Shown here: one piece after another, positions 34,596 to 43,210 of the stretch | Position numbering within the stretch: position 1 is the first letter of the stretch | How the letters are laid out: each line of letters starts with the position of its first letter | NCBI RefSeq assembly: GCF_000176855.2 | Contig: NC_015138.1 | Coordinates: 1,798,001-1,862,000 of the forward strand | Direction of reading: 5' to 3' | Length of the DNA: 64,000 bases | From: Paracidovorax avenae ATCC 19860 | Lineage (GTDB): Bacteria; Pseudomonadota; Gammaproteobacteria; Burkholderiales; Burkholderiaceae_C | Program-made: the position numbers and the translations under genes | The notes under the pieces: generated by a model | Database searches by the model: none | The model's input: only the letters and a program-made list of their open reading frames with translations | What the model was told of the DNA's origin: nothing

Positions 34596-35117
34596 CTAGC
34601 GCTTGCGGCAGGCCGCCCGGACGAGCTTGTCGGCGGGCTCGCCCGGCATGCCCGCGAAAGTCACGGGAGCCTCATGCTCCTTGAAGTCGAGCCTGGCGGT
34701 GGCGGGGCCCCGCCACAGCGGCTCCTGGTAGTACTGCAAAGACAGGTACCAGCCCTTGCGACGCACGCAGTCGAACACGGCCATGCCCTGGTACGACCGG
34801 TAGGGCACGTTGCGGTAGTTCATGCGCATGCCGCTGCGCGACACGCGCAGGTCCACCGCGATCTGGTCCTGCCACTGCTGGGCGGTCGGGTTGATCTGCA
34901 CCAGGTCGCCGTCGGGCACCTCGGGAAAGCCGTGGATGGTGAGCCACTCCTCGGTGCGGCGGGCACCCTCCGGGAGCACCGTGGCGCCCGCCGCCGCCGG
35001 CGACGGCTGCGCGGATCCGGCGCTGGCAGGCAGCGCGGCGGCCAACAGGGCCATGCACAGGGGTGGGAACAAGAGGCCTCCAGGGATGGGTGCCGGTGGA
35101 AGAAGGGGCTCACCCAT
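34596..35117 (-). CDS. Secreted CNP1-like protein
   Basis: 173 residues, exported (hydrophobic signal LLFPPLCMALLAAALPASAG). The mature part contains YRSYQGMAVFDCVRRKGWYLSLQYYQ, a disulfide-type Cys pair (Cys in FDCVRR and near the C-terminus RAACRKR), and resembles the CNP1-like/surface-adhesion-E group of small beta-rich exported proteins. Function unknown. The true start is unsure: ATG 35117, or a TTG at 35072 that sits behind a strong GGAGG. Divergent from phaR. Confidence 0.75.
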   Translation of the reverse strand: MGEPLLPPAPIPGGLLFPPLCMALLAAALPASAGSAQPSPAAAGATVLPEGARRTEEWLTIHGFPEVPDGDLVQINPTAQQWQDQIAVDLRVSRSGMRMNYRNVPYRSYQGMAVFDCVRRKGWYLSLQYYQEPLWRGPATARLDFKEHEAPVTFAGMPGEPADKLVRAACRKR

Positions 35118-35291
35118 CTTACGACATGGAGGGGCGCATGCCGCACAGCGGAATGGCCATGGATGTGACCCCGCCGGCGCGTCAGGGTATTCCTTTGCGG
35201 CCCGGCAGTGCGCCCCTCCCTAGAATCGGGTGCACAGCCATAACGAAAAGTTCTGGGGCCCTCCTGGCCCCAGGTGCGCAAGGAGCCCGCC

Positions 35292-35831
35292 GTGTCCGAG
35301 TCCCCGTCCGAATCCCCATCGCCCCGCTGTCCGCAGCGGGTCATCAAGAAGTACCCGAACCGCCGGCTCTACGACACCTCCACCTCCACCTACATCACGC
35401 TGGCGGAAGTGAAGCAACTCGTCATCGACGGCGAGGAAGTGGCCGTGCGCGACGCCAAGACCGGCGAGGACCTGACGCGCAGCATCCTGCTGCAGATCAT
35501 CCTGGAAGAGGAGGCGGGTGGCGCCCCCATGTTCACCGAGACCGTGCTGGCCAACATCATCCGCTTCTACGGCCATGCCATGCAGGGCTTCATGGGCGCC
35601 TACCTGGAGAAGAACGTGCAGATGTTCTCCGACTTCCAGGCGCGCATGGCGGAGCAGTCGCAGGGCTTCACGCCGGAGATGTGGACCCAGTTCATGAACC
35701 CGCAGTCGCCGCTCTACCAGGGCATGATGGGCCAGTACCGCGACCAGTCGCAGGCCATGTTCACGCAGATGCAGGAGCAGATGCAGAAGCAGACCGAGCA
35801 GATGCTGAGCGCCTTCGGCATCAAGCGCTGA
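35292..35831 (+). CDS. phaR: Polyhydroxyalkanoate synthesis repressor PhaR
   Basis: DNA- and polyester-binding regulator of phasin and PHB genes. 179 residues from a GTG at 35292 with AAGGAG at the right distance. The PHB_acc_N domain is QRVIKKYPNRRLYDTSTSTYITLAEVKQL (near residues 17-46), then EDLTRSILLQIILEEEAGGAPMFT and the PHB_acc repeat region, and a Gln/Met-rich amphipathic C-terminal tail (MFTQMQEQMQKQTEQML) that probably binds granules. No phaC/phaB are adjacent, but bdhA is in this window. When PHB is absent PhaR represses phasin genes. Confidence 0.94.
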   Translation: MSESPSESPSPRCPQRVIKKYPNRRLYDTSTSTYITLAEVKQLVIDGEEVAVRDAKTGEDLTRSILLQIILEEEAGGAPMFTETVLANIIRFYGHAMQGFMGAYLEKNVQMFSDFQARMAEQSQGFTPEMWTQFMNPQSPLYQGMMGQYRDQSQAMFTQMQEQMQKQTEQMLSAFGIKR

Positions 35832-35857
35832 AGGGCTGGTGGAGCCGATGCCGGGCC

Positions 35858-37183
35858 TCAGGGGCGTGGGAGGAGTATGGCGGTGAGGAGGGCCTTCCCC
35901 TCGGAGTGGTCGAGGTCCTTGAAGAAGTCGTGCGTGTCCTTGAATTCGACGCATGTGCCGTGGAACGGGTCCCTGATCGTGATGCGGTAGCTTCCGCCTT
36001 CCTTCCTGACGTTGTCGAGCATCAGGTAGTGGTCCCCCTTTTGCAGGATGGCCGATCCCATGGTGCCGGTGTTGATGCTGGCAGCCATCTTCTCCCAGAA
36101 GGCGTTCCTTGCCGCGTGGCGACGGCCGAATTGGTGGAAATTGGCCTCGTGGGTCACCACCACCGGCTCCTGGCCGGTCATGCCCTTCAGTTTGCCGATG
36201 ACGCTTTGCAAGGAGGCACCGCGCTGGCCTGTCTCGGGCTCGAAGTCGGCGGCTTTCCCGGCTTGAAGGTGTCCCTGGTCCAGCAGCAGCATGAGGGCGC
36301 ATGCCATTGCGCCCTGGTATTGGTCCGGCTGCAGGACCAGCAGCTTGCCGTCCGGCAGGGGATGGCCCTGGAATTTCCCCAGCTTCAGGGGACTCACGGG
36401 GTGGCCATCGACCATGAATGCCGCCTCTTTTTTGTCCGGGGTGAGTTCGAGGCCGCCTATGCGCTGCTTCACGTGCGCCGCGGGAATGTCGCAAATGGCT
36501 CCATCGGGCATCCAGTCACGACGGGCATCTGACATCGGGGGATAGCGCCGGACGGCTCCGTCCGTGGAGGTGGCCATGACATCCACGTCCATTCTTGTAT
36601 GGTCCCACGGCCTGGGTTGGCCGGGTATGGCTGGCTGGAGCACGGCTCCGCGGGCGAACGCACCGACCACGTTCTTGTGAATCTTTGACCCATCGCGGTG
36701 GGTCATCCCGGAGATCCTGTCCAGGGGGAGCAGCGGCATCGTCGTCAGCGACCCGAGTACCTCTGCCTGCGGTGCAGGGCGGCCGGGCGAATGGACAGAG
36801 GAGCCTGAAGGGCCTGCCGTATGGAGGGCGCGGGGCGGCGTCCTCTGCAGGAGCGGGGGGCCGACGTAGAAATTCTCGGTACTGCCCGAATGCGGCCGGG
36901 AAGCGACTCCGGAGCTTTCGCCCCGTGCTGCCGGACCTGAGGGGCTTGCCGCATGGGGGGCGCGGGTGGGCGAGCCAACGCCGTGCAATGAGGCCCGGGG
37001 GCGCATCGCCGAGGGTGAGCCGGGGCGGGGCGGCGTCCTCTGCCCGGTCGGGGGGCCGATGTAGAAATTCTCGGTGCTGCCAGAGTGCGACCGGGAAGTG
37101 CTCCTGGAACTTTCGCCCCGGGCTTCCTGGTGCCCATGGGTGCGGTTGCTGCGAAACGGATTGTTGAAGGAGATTTTCTTCAT
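35858..37183 (-). CDS. Candidate type III effector with papain-like cysteine protease fold
   Basis: 441 residues from ATG 37183. No export signal of the Sec type: residues 1-140 are Ser/Pro/Arg/Gly-rich and disordered, as in type III effectors, and hold two copies of an imperfect repeat (ARGESS...SGSTENFYIGPP, residues 21-50, and again at 86-118). The C-terminal part (about 240-441) has a candidate papain-like/C39-like triad: Gln290 and Cys295 in YQGAMACALMLL, His385 in KGDHYLMLDN and Asp405 in ITIRDPFHG. The gene is preceded by a perfect PIP box and -10 (37276-37214), so it is expected to be HrpX-type regulated and injected into plant cells. Family not recognised; the catalytic assignment is by motif spacing only. 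Confidence 0.75.
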   Translation of the reverse strand: MKKISFNNPFRSNRTHGHQEARGESSRSTSRSHSGSTENFYIGPPTGQRTPPRPGSPSAMRPRASLHGVGSPTRAPHAASPSGPAARGESSGVASRPHSGSTENFYVGPPLLQRTPPRALHTAGPSGSSVHSPGRPAPQAEVLGSLTTMPLLPLDRISGMTHRDGSKIHKNVVGAFARGAVLQPAIPGQPRPWDHTRMDVDVMATSTDGAVRRYPPMSDARRDWMPDGAICDIPAAHVKQRIGGLELTPDKKEAAFMVDGHPVSPLKLGKFQGHPLPDGKLLVLQPDQYQGAMACALMLLLDQGHLQAGKAADFEPETGQRGASLQSVIGKLKGMTGQEPVVVTHEANFHQFGRRHAARNAFWEKMAASINTGTMGSAILQKGDHYLMLDNVRKEGGSYRITIRDPFHGTCVEFKDTHDFFKDLDHSEGKALLTAILLPRP

Positions 37184-37213
37184 GGATGGCAATGGGATGT
37201 CCGGGTCACATCC

Positions 37214-37276
37214 ATCCTATGGCCAGGTACCGGTGCACCAGGAGCAGCCCTGCGAATCGATGGATGGCCAGGCGAA
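37214..37276 (-). promoter_or_regulatory. PIP box and -10 element of the effector gene
   Basis: Read on the minus strand: TTCGC (37276-37272), 15 nt, TTCGC (37256-37252), 32 nt, TAGGAT (37219-37214). This matches the plant-inducible promoter layout TTCGB-N15-TTCGB-N30-32-YANNRT bound by HrpX/HrpB regulators. The effector ATG follows 30 nt after TAGGAT. Confidence 0.88.
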
Positions 37277-37299
37277 TGGCCCGTTGCGTTCCCGGCCGT

Positions 37300-38265
37300 T
37301 CAGTCCACGCCGTGCGCGTCCAGGGCCTCTTCGAGCTGGGCCCGCGTGGGCAGCCCGTCGCTGTCGCCGGGAAACTGCACCACGCGGGCGCCGATCGCAT
37401 TGGCGCGCCGGGCGGCAGCGTGCAGGTCGAGCCCTTCCAGGCGGGCGCTGATCACGCCGACGGCAAAGCCGTCTCCGGCGCCGACGGTGTCGATGACCTT
37501 GTCCACCGCAAAACCCGGAACATGGGACGCGGTGCCGTTCCGGCATGCGCACCACGCTCCCTCGGCGCCGAGCTTCACCAGGACCTCGCCTGCGCCCGCG
37601 TCGAGATAGAACCGGGCGATGTCCGGGGGGCTGTCCCGGCCCGTCAGCATCCGTCCTTCCGTGACGCCCGGCAGCACGATGTCGCTCAGGCCCGCGAGCG
37701 CGTTGACCGTGCGGGCCATCTCTTTTGCCGAGGGCCAGAGGCGAGGCCGCAGGTTCGGGTCGAACGAGATGCCCATGCCCTGGCCGCGCGCCCAGCGCAG
37801 GGTTTCGAACACGAGTTCGCGGCAACCGGGTGACAGGGCCGGGCTGATGCCGGTCAGGTGCAGGTGCCGCGCACGGACGGCGGCCAAACGATGCAGGTCT
37901 TGCGGCCCCATCGCGCTGGCAGCCGATCCGCGCCGGAAATACTCCACCTGCGGATCGCTGCCATCGTCGGAGCGGGACTTGAGCATGAAGCCTGTCGGCT
38001 GTGCCGGTGTCGTCTCGACCAGGGTGGTGCAGACGCCTTCCTGGCGCATCGCACCGAGCAGGCTGCGGCCGAAGGAGTCATCGCCCAGGCGGCTGAGGTA
38101 GCCCACGCGCAGCCCCAGGCGCGCGAGGCCGATGGCCACGTTGAGCTCCGCGCCAGCGCTGAAACGCTGGAAACGTGTCACGCTTTCGAGCGCGCCGGGC
38201 GCCTGCGCGGCGAAGAGCACCATCGCCTCGCCGATCGTCACCACGTCGAAATCGGTTTCGTTCAT
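37300..38265 (-). CDS. kdgK: 2-Keto-3-deoxygluconate kinase (PfkB family)
   Basis: Ribokinase-fold sugar kinase of 321 residues expected to phosphorylate 2-keto-3-deoxy-D-gluconate to KDPG. The N-terminal VTIGEAMVLFAAQAPGALE and RFSAGAELNVAIGLARLG are typical of KdgK, and the PfkB signature DTVGAGDGFAVGVISA with its catalytic Asp is near residue 250. It is the last gene of the sugar operon, 13 nt after uxaA, so its substrate is likely what UxaA makes. The next enzyme, Eda aldolase, is not in the window. The effector promoter begins 24 nt past its stop. Confidence 0.86.
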   Translation of the reverse strand: MNETDFDVVTIGEAMVLFAAQAPGALESVTRFQRFSAGAELNVAIGLARLGLRVGYLSRLGDDSFGRSLLGAMRQEGVCTTLVETTPAQPTGFMLKSRSDDGSDPQVEYFRRGSAASAMGPQDLHRLAAVRARHLHLTGISPALSPGCRELVFETLRWARGQGMGISFDPNLRPRLWPSAKEMARTVNALAGLSDIVLPGVTEGRMLTGRDSPPDIARFYLDAGAGEVLVKLGAEGAWCACRNGTASHVPGFAVDKVIDTVGAGDGFAVGVISARLEGLDLHAAARRANAIGARVVQFPGDSDGLPTRAQLEEALDAHGVD

Positions 38266-38278
38266 CGTCGGGGTTGCG

Positions 38279-39817
38279 TCACATCACCGCGCCGAGCTGC
38301 CAGGGCACGAATTCGTTGTCGCCCAGACCGTGCGTCTCGCTCAGCGTGCGGTCGCCGGACGCCGTGGCGAGCATCAGTTCGAAAAGATGGCGGCCCGCCT
38401 GCGCGATGCCCAGCGTTCCGTCCACCACGTCGCCGGCGTTGAAGTCCATGTCCATGCCCATGTTGCGGAACAGCGCGGTGTTGGTGGCGAGCTTGAGCGA
38501 CGGCGTGGGCTTGCACCCGTAGGTCGATCCCCGCCCGGTAGTGAAACAGATGAGGTTGGCACCGCCCGCGACCTGGCCGGTGGCCGACACCGGATCGTAG
38601 CCGGGGGTGTCCATGAACACCAGGCCCCGGCTGTGCACGGGCTGCGCGTATTCGACCACATCCATCAGCCCGCTGCCACCGCCCTTGGCCACCGCGCCCA
38701 GCGATTTCTCGAGGATGGTGGTGATGCCGCCGGCCTTGTTGCCGGGCGAGGGGTTGTTGTTCATGTTCGCGCCGTTGCGCTGGGTGTAGGCCTCCCACCA
38801 GGCCAGGCGCGCCATCAGGCGTTCTGCCACTTCGGCCGATGCGGCGCGCGCCGTCAGCAAATGCTCGGCGCCATAGATCTCGGGTGTTTCCGACAGGATG
38901 GCCGTGCCGCCGTGGCGCACCAGCATGTCGACCGCCGCGCCCAGTACCGGGTTGGCGCTGATGCCCGAGTAGCCGTCCGATCCGCCGCACTGCAGCCCCA
39001 CCACGAGGTGCGATGCCGGCACCTGAGTGCGCCGGGCGCCGGATGCCGCCGCTGCCATGTCGCGCACGATATCGATGCCCTGGGCGATGGCCTCGCGGGT
39101 GCCACCGGCGTCCTGGATGGTCATGGTGCGCACCCGGCCTTCCGGCAACGGCAGGCGGCCGGTCAGGCCCTCGACCTGGTTGACCTCGCAGCCCAGTCCG
39201 ATCACCAGCACCGCGGCGAAATTGGGGTGGGCGATGTAGCCGCTGAGCGTGCGGCGCAGGAGTTCGATGCCTTCGCCTTCACCGCTCATGCCGCAGCCGG
39301 TGCCGTGCGTGATGGCGACGACACCGTCCACACCCGGATAGGCACCGAGCGCCGGGCCCGTGAAGGCCTGCGCGATGGCCTTGCAGACCGTGGCGGAGCA
39401 GTTCACCGAAGAAATGACGCCGATGTAGTTGCGCGTGCCGACGCGCCCATCGGCCCTGACGTAGCCCATGAAGGTCGCAGGCTGCTCCACGGGATCGGTC
39501 GGGACGTAGGCGCGGCCCACCAGGTGGGTGGGGCTGGAGTCGCCCATCTCGACGTTGTGCACATGCACGTGCTCGCCGGCCCCGATCGGCGTGCTGGCAG
39601 CGCCGATGACCTGGCCGTACTTCAGCACGGCATCGCCCTTCGCGATGGGCCTGAGTGCGATCTTGTGGCCGGCGGGCACAGTGGCCATCACCTCCAGTAC
39701 TTCGCCGCCGGCCAGCCGAAGCTCCATGCCCGCGCCGAGTTCGGTGCGCGCGACAGCCACGTTGTCGCGGTCGTTCAGGATGAGCAGCGACTGCGTCGCC
39801 AGTGCATCAGTCGACAT
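38279..39817 (-). CDS. uxaA: Altronate dehydratase (UxaA family)
   Basis: Iron-dependent dehydratase of 512 residues, expected to convert D-altronate to 2-keto-3-deoxygluconate. It has both family parts: a SAF-like N-terminal domain (residues 8-95, ending HNVEMGDSS) and the large catalytic domain with NYIGVISSVNCSATVCKAI, THGTGCGMSG, LGCEVNQVEGL, QCGGSDGYSG and NMNNNPSPGNKAGG. Start ATG 39817 overlaps the end of the mutarotase gene by 11 nt. The galactarate dehydratase GarD is a paralogue; the operon partners LgoD- and UxaB-like point to altronate. Confidence 0.86.
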   Translation of the reverse strand: MSTDALATQSLLILNDRDNVAVARTELGAGMELRLAGGEVLEVMATVPAGHKIALRPIAKGDAVLKYGQVIGAASTPIGAGEHVHVHNVEMGDSSPTHLVGRAYVPTDPVEQPATFMGYVRADGRVGTRNYIGVISSVNCSATVCKAIAQAFTGPALGAYPGVDGVVAITHGTGCGMSGEGEGIELLRRTLSGYIAHPNFAAVLVIGLGCEVNQVEGLTGRLPLPEGRVRTMTIQDAGGTREAIAQGIDIVRDMAAAASGARRTQVPASHLVVGLQCGGSDGYSGISANPVLGAAVDMLVRHGGTAILSETPEIYGAEHLLTARAASAEVAERLMARLAWWEAYTQRNGANMNNNPSPGNKAGGITTILEKSLGAVAKGGGSGLMDVVEYAQPVHSRGLVFMDTPGYDPVSATGQVAGGANLICFTTGRGSTYGCKPTPSLKLATNTALFRNMGMDMDFNAGDVVDGTLGIAQAGRHLFELMLATASGDRTLSETHGLGDNEFVPWQLGAVM

Positions 39818-40136
39818 GGAACACCTCCTCCATGTGGGCCCAGTGTTCGCCGGGCTGGCGGCTTGCCAGCGGCTCCTGGCAGGGGCCGCAGAAGGTCCAC
39901 CAGCGGCGGGTTTCCGGATCCTGGGCGATGGCTTCCATGTCGGCGGCGTAGTCGGTGCCGTGGTACTCCCAGTACCCGAACAGCAGGTTCTCCGGCTCGC
40001 GCAGGAAGATGCTGTAGTTGCGCACATGCGCCTCGGCCAGCCGCGCCAGCACGGCGGGCCAGACGGCCGCGTGCAGGCGCTTGTATTCGTCGATGTGCTC
40101 GGGCTTGATCCCGATCACCATACCCATTCTCTGCAT
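39807..40136 (-). CDS. L-rhamnose/L-fucose-type mutarotase
   Basis: 109-residue dimeric alpha-beta-barrel enzyme of the L-rhamnose mutarotase (DUF718) family, which speeds anomer exchange of 6-deoxy-L-sugars and their relatives. Family features: MGMVIGIKPEHIDEYKRLHAAVW, NYSIFLREPENLLFGYWEY and DPETRRWWTFC with catalytic-type His/Tyr residues. In this operon it would supply the correct anomer to the sugar dehydrogenase. L-galactose differs from L-fucose only at C6, so this enzyme could act on either. Start ATG 40136 with GAGG upstream; 15 nt after uxaB. Confidence 0.85.
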   Translation of the reverse strand: MQRMGMVIGIKPEHIDEYKRLHAAVWPAVLARLAEAHVRNYSIFLREPENLLFGYWEYHGTDYAADMEAIAQDPETRRWWTFCGPCQEPLASRQPGEHWAHMEEVFHVD

Positions 40137-40151
40137 GTGGAGCCTCTTTCT

Positions 40152-41300
40152 TCAGGGGTGGAGTACGCCGCGCAGCAGCGGCTGGGCTATCGGGGGGCAC
40201 TGCGTGCCACCCATCTCGACCACCGGCCGGATGCGGCGTGCCTTCTTTTGTTCGTGGTTCTGCGCGATGTCGGCCAGGCGGTGCTGCAGGAACGGGTTCA
40301 GCAGCCGGTCGCGAAGGTCGTCCAGGTAGCTGCGGGCCATATCGCCTTCGCCCAGCGCATCGAAGAGCGGCAGCACCTCCTGCGTCCAAACGGCTTCGAG
40401 CGGATCGCGCATGCCGGGGGAGTTCATGGCCTGCTGCACCGTCATGCCTTCGTCCCTTGCGTCCTGCCTGAGCCACAGGTCGGCGAGGACGGTGTGGCCC
40501 AGGTTGAGCAGGAACAGCTTCAGGCGCTCGAACCGGGCGAGGTCGTCGGTCACCACGATGGCGCCATGCCGGCAAGGCAGCTGCAGGCGGGGCTGGCGCT
40601 CGATGGCCCAGAGGGCGTAGGGCTCCGCGACGGCACCCACCGGCTCCAGCGCTTCCGAGACGATGCGATCGACCAGCGAATTGCCCCAGACCACATGCGT
40701 CTGCAGCCAGTCGATGGGCCCTTGCGGACTGTTCCAGGACCGGGCGATGGAAACCACCAGGTCGCGCAGGCGGTCCCCATTGCGCGAGACCAGTTCGCAG
40801 GGAAGCACGGTGAGCGGCGCCTGGGGCTGGGAGATCCACCGGTCGTGCAGCAGCACGGCGAGCTTGGCCGGAAACGACTGAGGCGCCGGGCTGCCCCGCG
40901 CCAGCAGCTGCGGACCGTCCTGGTCCGACAAGGCCCAGCCCGAGTCGCCGGTGTTGGACACGATGACCTGCACGGGCCCCCGCACCCGTTCGCGGACCGC
41001 CTGCCAGCCGGTGGCGGTATCGAGTGCCTCGCGCACCGAGGTCGAGCGCTTGCGTTGCTCGAACGGTGTGCCCTTGACGAGGCCGCGCACGATCACTTCG
41101 TAGCCTTCGGCGCGGGCCAGCGCGGCGGTCCGCGCCGAGCTTTGCGGATTGCCGGTGGTCTGCACCACGGTGATGCCGCCGAGCGCCTGGCCGGCATGTG
41201 CCGCTTCCGACACGAACAGATCCACGTGCGCCTGCAGGAAGCGGCTGGTGCCGAACTGCAGAATGGGAAAACCGGTCATCGCTGGCTGCCCGTTCAGCAT
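40152..41300 (-). CDS. uxaB: Tagaturonate reductase-like (UxaB; mannitol dehydrogenase family)
   Basis: NAD-dependent polyol/uronate oxidoreductase of 382 residues in the mannitol dehydrogenase/UxaB family, expected to reduce D-tagaturonate to D-altronate. N-terminal ILQFGTSRFLQAHVDLF is the cofactor-binding opening; VIVSNTGDSGW, VLPCELVSRNGDRLRDLV (with the conserved E and N), VWGNSLVDRIV and FERLKLFLLNLGHTVLADL are family motifs, including the catalytic Lys in ERLKLFLLN. Its ATG overlaps the stop of the preceding dehydrogenase gene (ATGCTGA), so the two are coupled. Fructuronate reductase (UxuB) is a paralogue; the choice rests on neighbours. Confidence 0.82.
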   Translation of the reverse strand: MLNGQPAMTGFPILQFGTSRFLQAHVDLFVSEAAHAGQALGGITVVQTTGNPQSSARTAALARAEGYEVIVRGLVKGTPFEQRKRSTSVREALDTATGWQAVRERVRGPVQVIVSNTGDSGWALSDQDGPQLLARGSPAPQSFPAKLAVLLHDRWISQPQAPLTVLPCELVSRNGDRLRDLVVSIARSWNSPQGPIDWLQTHVVWGNSLVDRIVSEALEPVGAVAEPYALWAIERQPRLQLPCRHGAIVVTDDLARFERLKLFLLNLGHTVLADLWLRQDARDEGMTVQQAMNSPGMRDPLEAVWTQEVLPLFDALGEGDMARSYLDDLRDRLLNPFLQHRLADIAQNHEQKKARRIRPVVEMGGTQCPPIAQPLLRGVLHP

Positions 41301-42304
41301 TCCACGATGGCCTTGATGACCCCGGCCCCAGGGTCGAGCAGGCCGGCGAATTGCGCCGGCACGTCGCCCAGCGCCATGCGGTGCGTCGCCAGGGCCTTGT
41401 CCGGCACCTGGCCGGCGCGCATGGCTGCCATGACGGTCTCGAAATCTTCCGTCGTGGCATTGCGGCTGCTGAGCAGCGTGGCTTCGCGCTTGTGGAACTC
41501 GGGGTCGGAGAATTGGATGTCGCCCTGCACGATCGAGACGAGCACGTAGCGGCCACCGTGCGCGATGAAGCGGAAGCCCCGTTCCATCGCGCCGGCGTTG
41601 CCGGTGGCATCGAACACGACGTCGAAGAATTCACCGCCGGTGAGCCGGGAGAGTTCCGCCTCGTCCCCATCGCCCAGCGCCACGGCCGATGCGACACCCA
41701 CCTTCTGCAGGGCGAAATCCAGCCGGTCCTGGCGCCCGTCGATGGCCGTGACCTGGGCACCGCGCAGCCTGGAGAAGATCATCGCGGCCAGCCCGATGGG
41801 GCCCGCGCCCACGACGAGCACGCGCTGGCCGGCCGCCACGGCGCCGCGGCGCACGGCATGGGCGCCGATGGCAAGAAACTCCAGCATCGCCGCCTGGTCC
41901 AGGGTGATGCCTTCGGCCTTGTGGACGAAGCCCTGCGGCACCGAGAGAAACTCGGTCATCGCGCCATCGCGGTGCACGCCGAGCACCTGGATGCGCACGC
42001 AGCAGTTGGTCTTTCCCTGCCGGCAGGCCACGCAGTGCCCGCACGACAGGTACGGCATCACATAGACGGGGTCGCCCGGGGCCAGGCCGCTGCCTGCATC
42101 GGCCTCTTCGACCACGCCGGAGAGTTCATGCCCCATGACGCGCGGATACGCCAGATAGGGCTGGTTGCCGGTGAAGATGTGCAGGTCGGTGCCGCACACG
42201 CCCACGCGTTTCACGCGCAGCAGCACTTCGCCCGCGGCACGGGCCGGCAGCGGTTGCTCCAGGGCCTGGAGGTTCTTCGGGGATTCGCAGATGATGGTCA
42301 GCAT
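41294..42304 (-). CDS. lgoD: Zinc-dependent alcohol dehydrogenase, probable L-galactonate 5-dehydrogenase
   Basis: Medium-chain zinc dehydrogenase of 336 residues. Catalytic zinc ligands are in VGVCGTDLHIFTG (Cys) and MGHELSG (His); the structural zinc loop is CGHCVACRQGKTNCC. The NAD-binding GAGPIGLAAMIFSR motif and VVFDATGNAGAME are conserved. The general pattern resembles LgoD/YjjN and RspB-type dehydrogenases, which oxidise C5 of L-galactonate to give D-tagaturonate. That reaction fits exactly between the lactonase and UxaB encoded beside it. Sorbitol or threonine dehydrogenase activity cannot be excluded from sequence. Confidence 0.78.
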   Translation of the reverse strand: MLTIICESPKNLQALEQPLPARAAGEVLLRVKRVGVCGTDLHIFTGNQPYLAYPRVMGHELSGVVEEADAGSGLAPGDPVYVMPYLSCGHCVACRQGKTNCCVRIQVLGVHRDGAMTEFLSVPQGFVHKAEGITLDQAAMLEFLAIGAHAVRRGAVAAGQRVLVVGAGPIGLAAMIFSRLRGAQVTAIDGRQDRLDFALQKVGVASAVALGDGDEAELSRLTGGEFFDVVFDATGNAGAMERGFRFIAHGGRYVLVSIVQGDIQFSDPEFHKREATLLSSRNATTEDFETVMAAMRAGQVPDKALATHRMALGDVPAQFAGLLDPGAGVIKAIVEC

Positions 42305-42340
42305 GGGTATGGCCGGTTGGGCCGCTCGGCAGGGGCGGCG

Positions 42341-43210
42341 TCAGTGGGTGGATGGGCTGTCCAGCCCGTAGATGCGCATCGCGTTGCCGCCGAAGACGGC
42401 GTCCAGCGCGCTTGGGGTGATCGATGGATCGATGGCGCGGAGAAGCGAGTGGCTCATGGCGTGCCATTGCCCGTATCCGCCGGCCAGCCGCAGCACCGGC
42501 CAGTCGCTGCCCCAGAGCAGCCGGTCGCTGCCGAAGTGCTGCCAGAGCGCCTGCACGCAGGGGCGCAGCGCGGCCTCGGTCGGGGTATCGCCGGCTTCCG
42601 TCAGCAGGCCGGACAGCTTGCAGGCCACATTCGGGAAAGCCGCCAGGCGGGCGATGTGCTGCAGCCAGGGCCCGGTCTCGCCGGTGGCGATGGGCGGCTT
42701 GGCGCCGTGGTCCAGCACGATCTGCAGCCGGGGGTGCCGGGCCACGAAGGTTTCCAGCGCCTCCAGGTGGCGGGTCAGCACGAGGGCGTCGAACACCAGG
42801 TGCTGCTCCGCCATCGCCTGGGCCGCGGCGTCCACGCGCGCATCGGCGATCCAGTCATCGTCCGGCAGGTCCTGCAGCATGGGCCGGAACCCGCGCAGCT
42901 TCGGATGGGCGGCCGCGAGCTCGGCGATGTGTTCGGCCGCTCCGGTTGCCTTCATGTCCACCCAGCCCACGACGCCCCAGATGAAAGGGTTTTCCGCTGC
43001 CAGGTGCAGCAGATAGCGGGTGTCGTTCTCGTTGGGCATCGACTGCACGGCCACGGTGCCGTCGATGCCGGCCTGCCGGCGGTGCGGCTCGAGGTCCGCG
43101 GGTCCGAAGTCGCGGTGGATCGCCGTCAGCTCGGGCGGGGGCCAGCTGCCGCGGCGCTCGGCCAGCTTCCAGAAGTGCTGGTGGGCGTCCACCCGGGCGG
43201 CCCGGCTCAT
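42341..43210 (-). CDS. Amidohydrolase-family L-sugar lactonase (COG3618)
   Basis: 289-residue metal-dependent hydrolase of the amidohydrolase superfamily, COG3618, whose studied members open L-fucono-, L-rhamnono- and L-galactono-lactones. The metal motif is VDAHQHFWKL near residue 8; WGVVGWVDM, QIVLDHGAKPPI and ACKLSGL follow, and the catalytic Asp is in LLWGSDWPVLRLAGGY. Start ATG 43210 overlaps the stop of the dehydrogenase gene (ATGA), so lactone formation and opening are encoded as a coupled pair. Substrate proposed: the lactone made by that dehydrogenase. Confidence 0.86.
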   Translation of the reverse strand: MSRAARVDAHQHFWKLAERRGSWPPPELTAIHRDFGPADLEPHRRQAGIDGTVAVQSMPNENDTRYLLHLAAENPFIWGVVGWVDMKATGAAEHIAELAAAHPKLRGFRPMLQDLPDDDWIADARVDAAAQAMAEQHLVFDALVLTRHLEALETFVARHPRLQIVLDHGAKPPIATGETGPWLQHIARLAAFPNVACKLSGLLTEAGDTPTEAALRPCVQALWQHFGSDRLLWGSDWPVLRLAGGYGQWHAMSHSLLRAIDPSITPSALDAVFGGNAMRIYGLDSPSTH

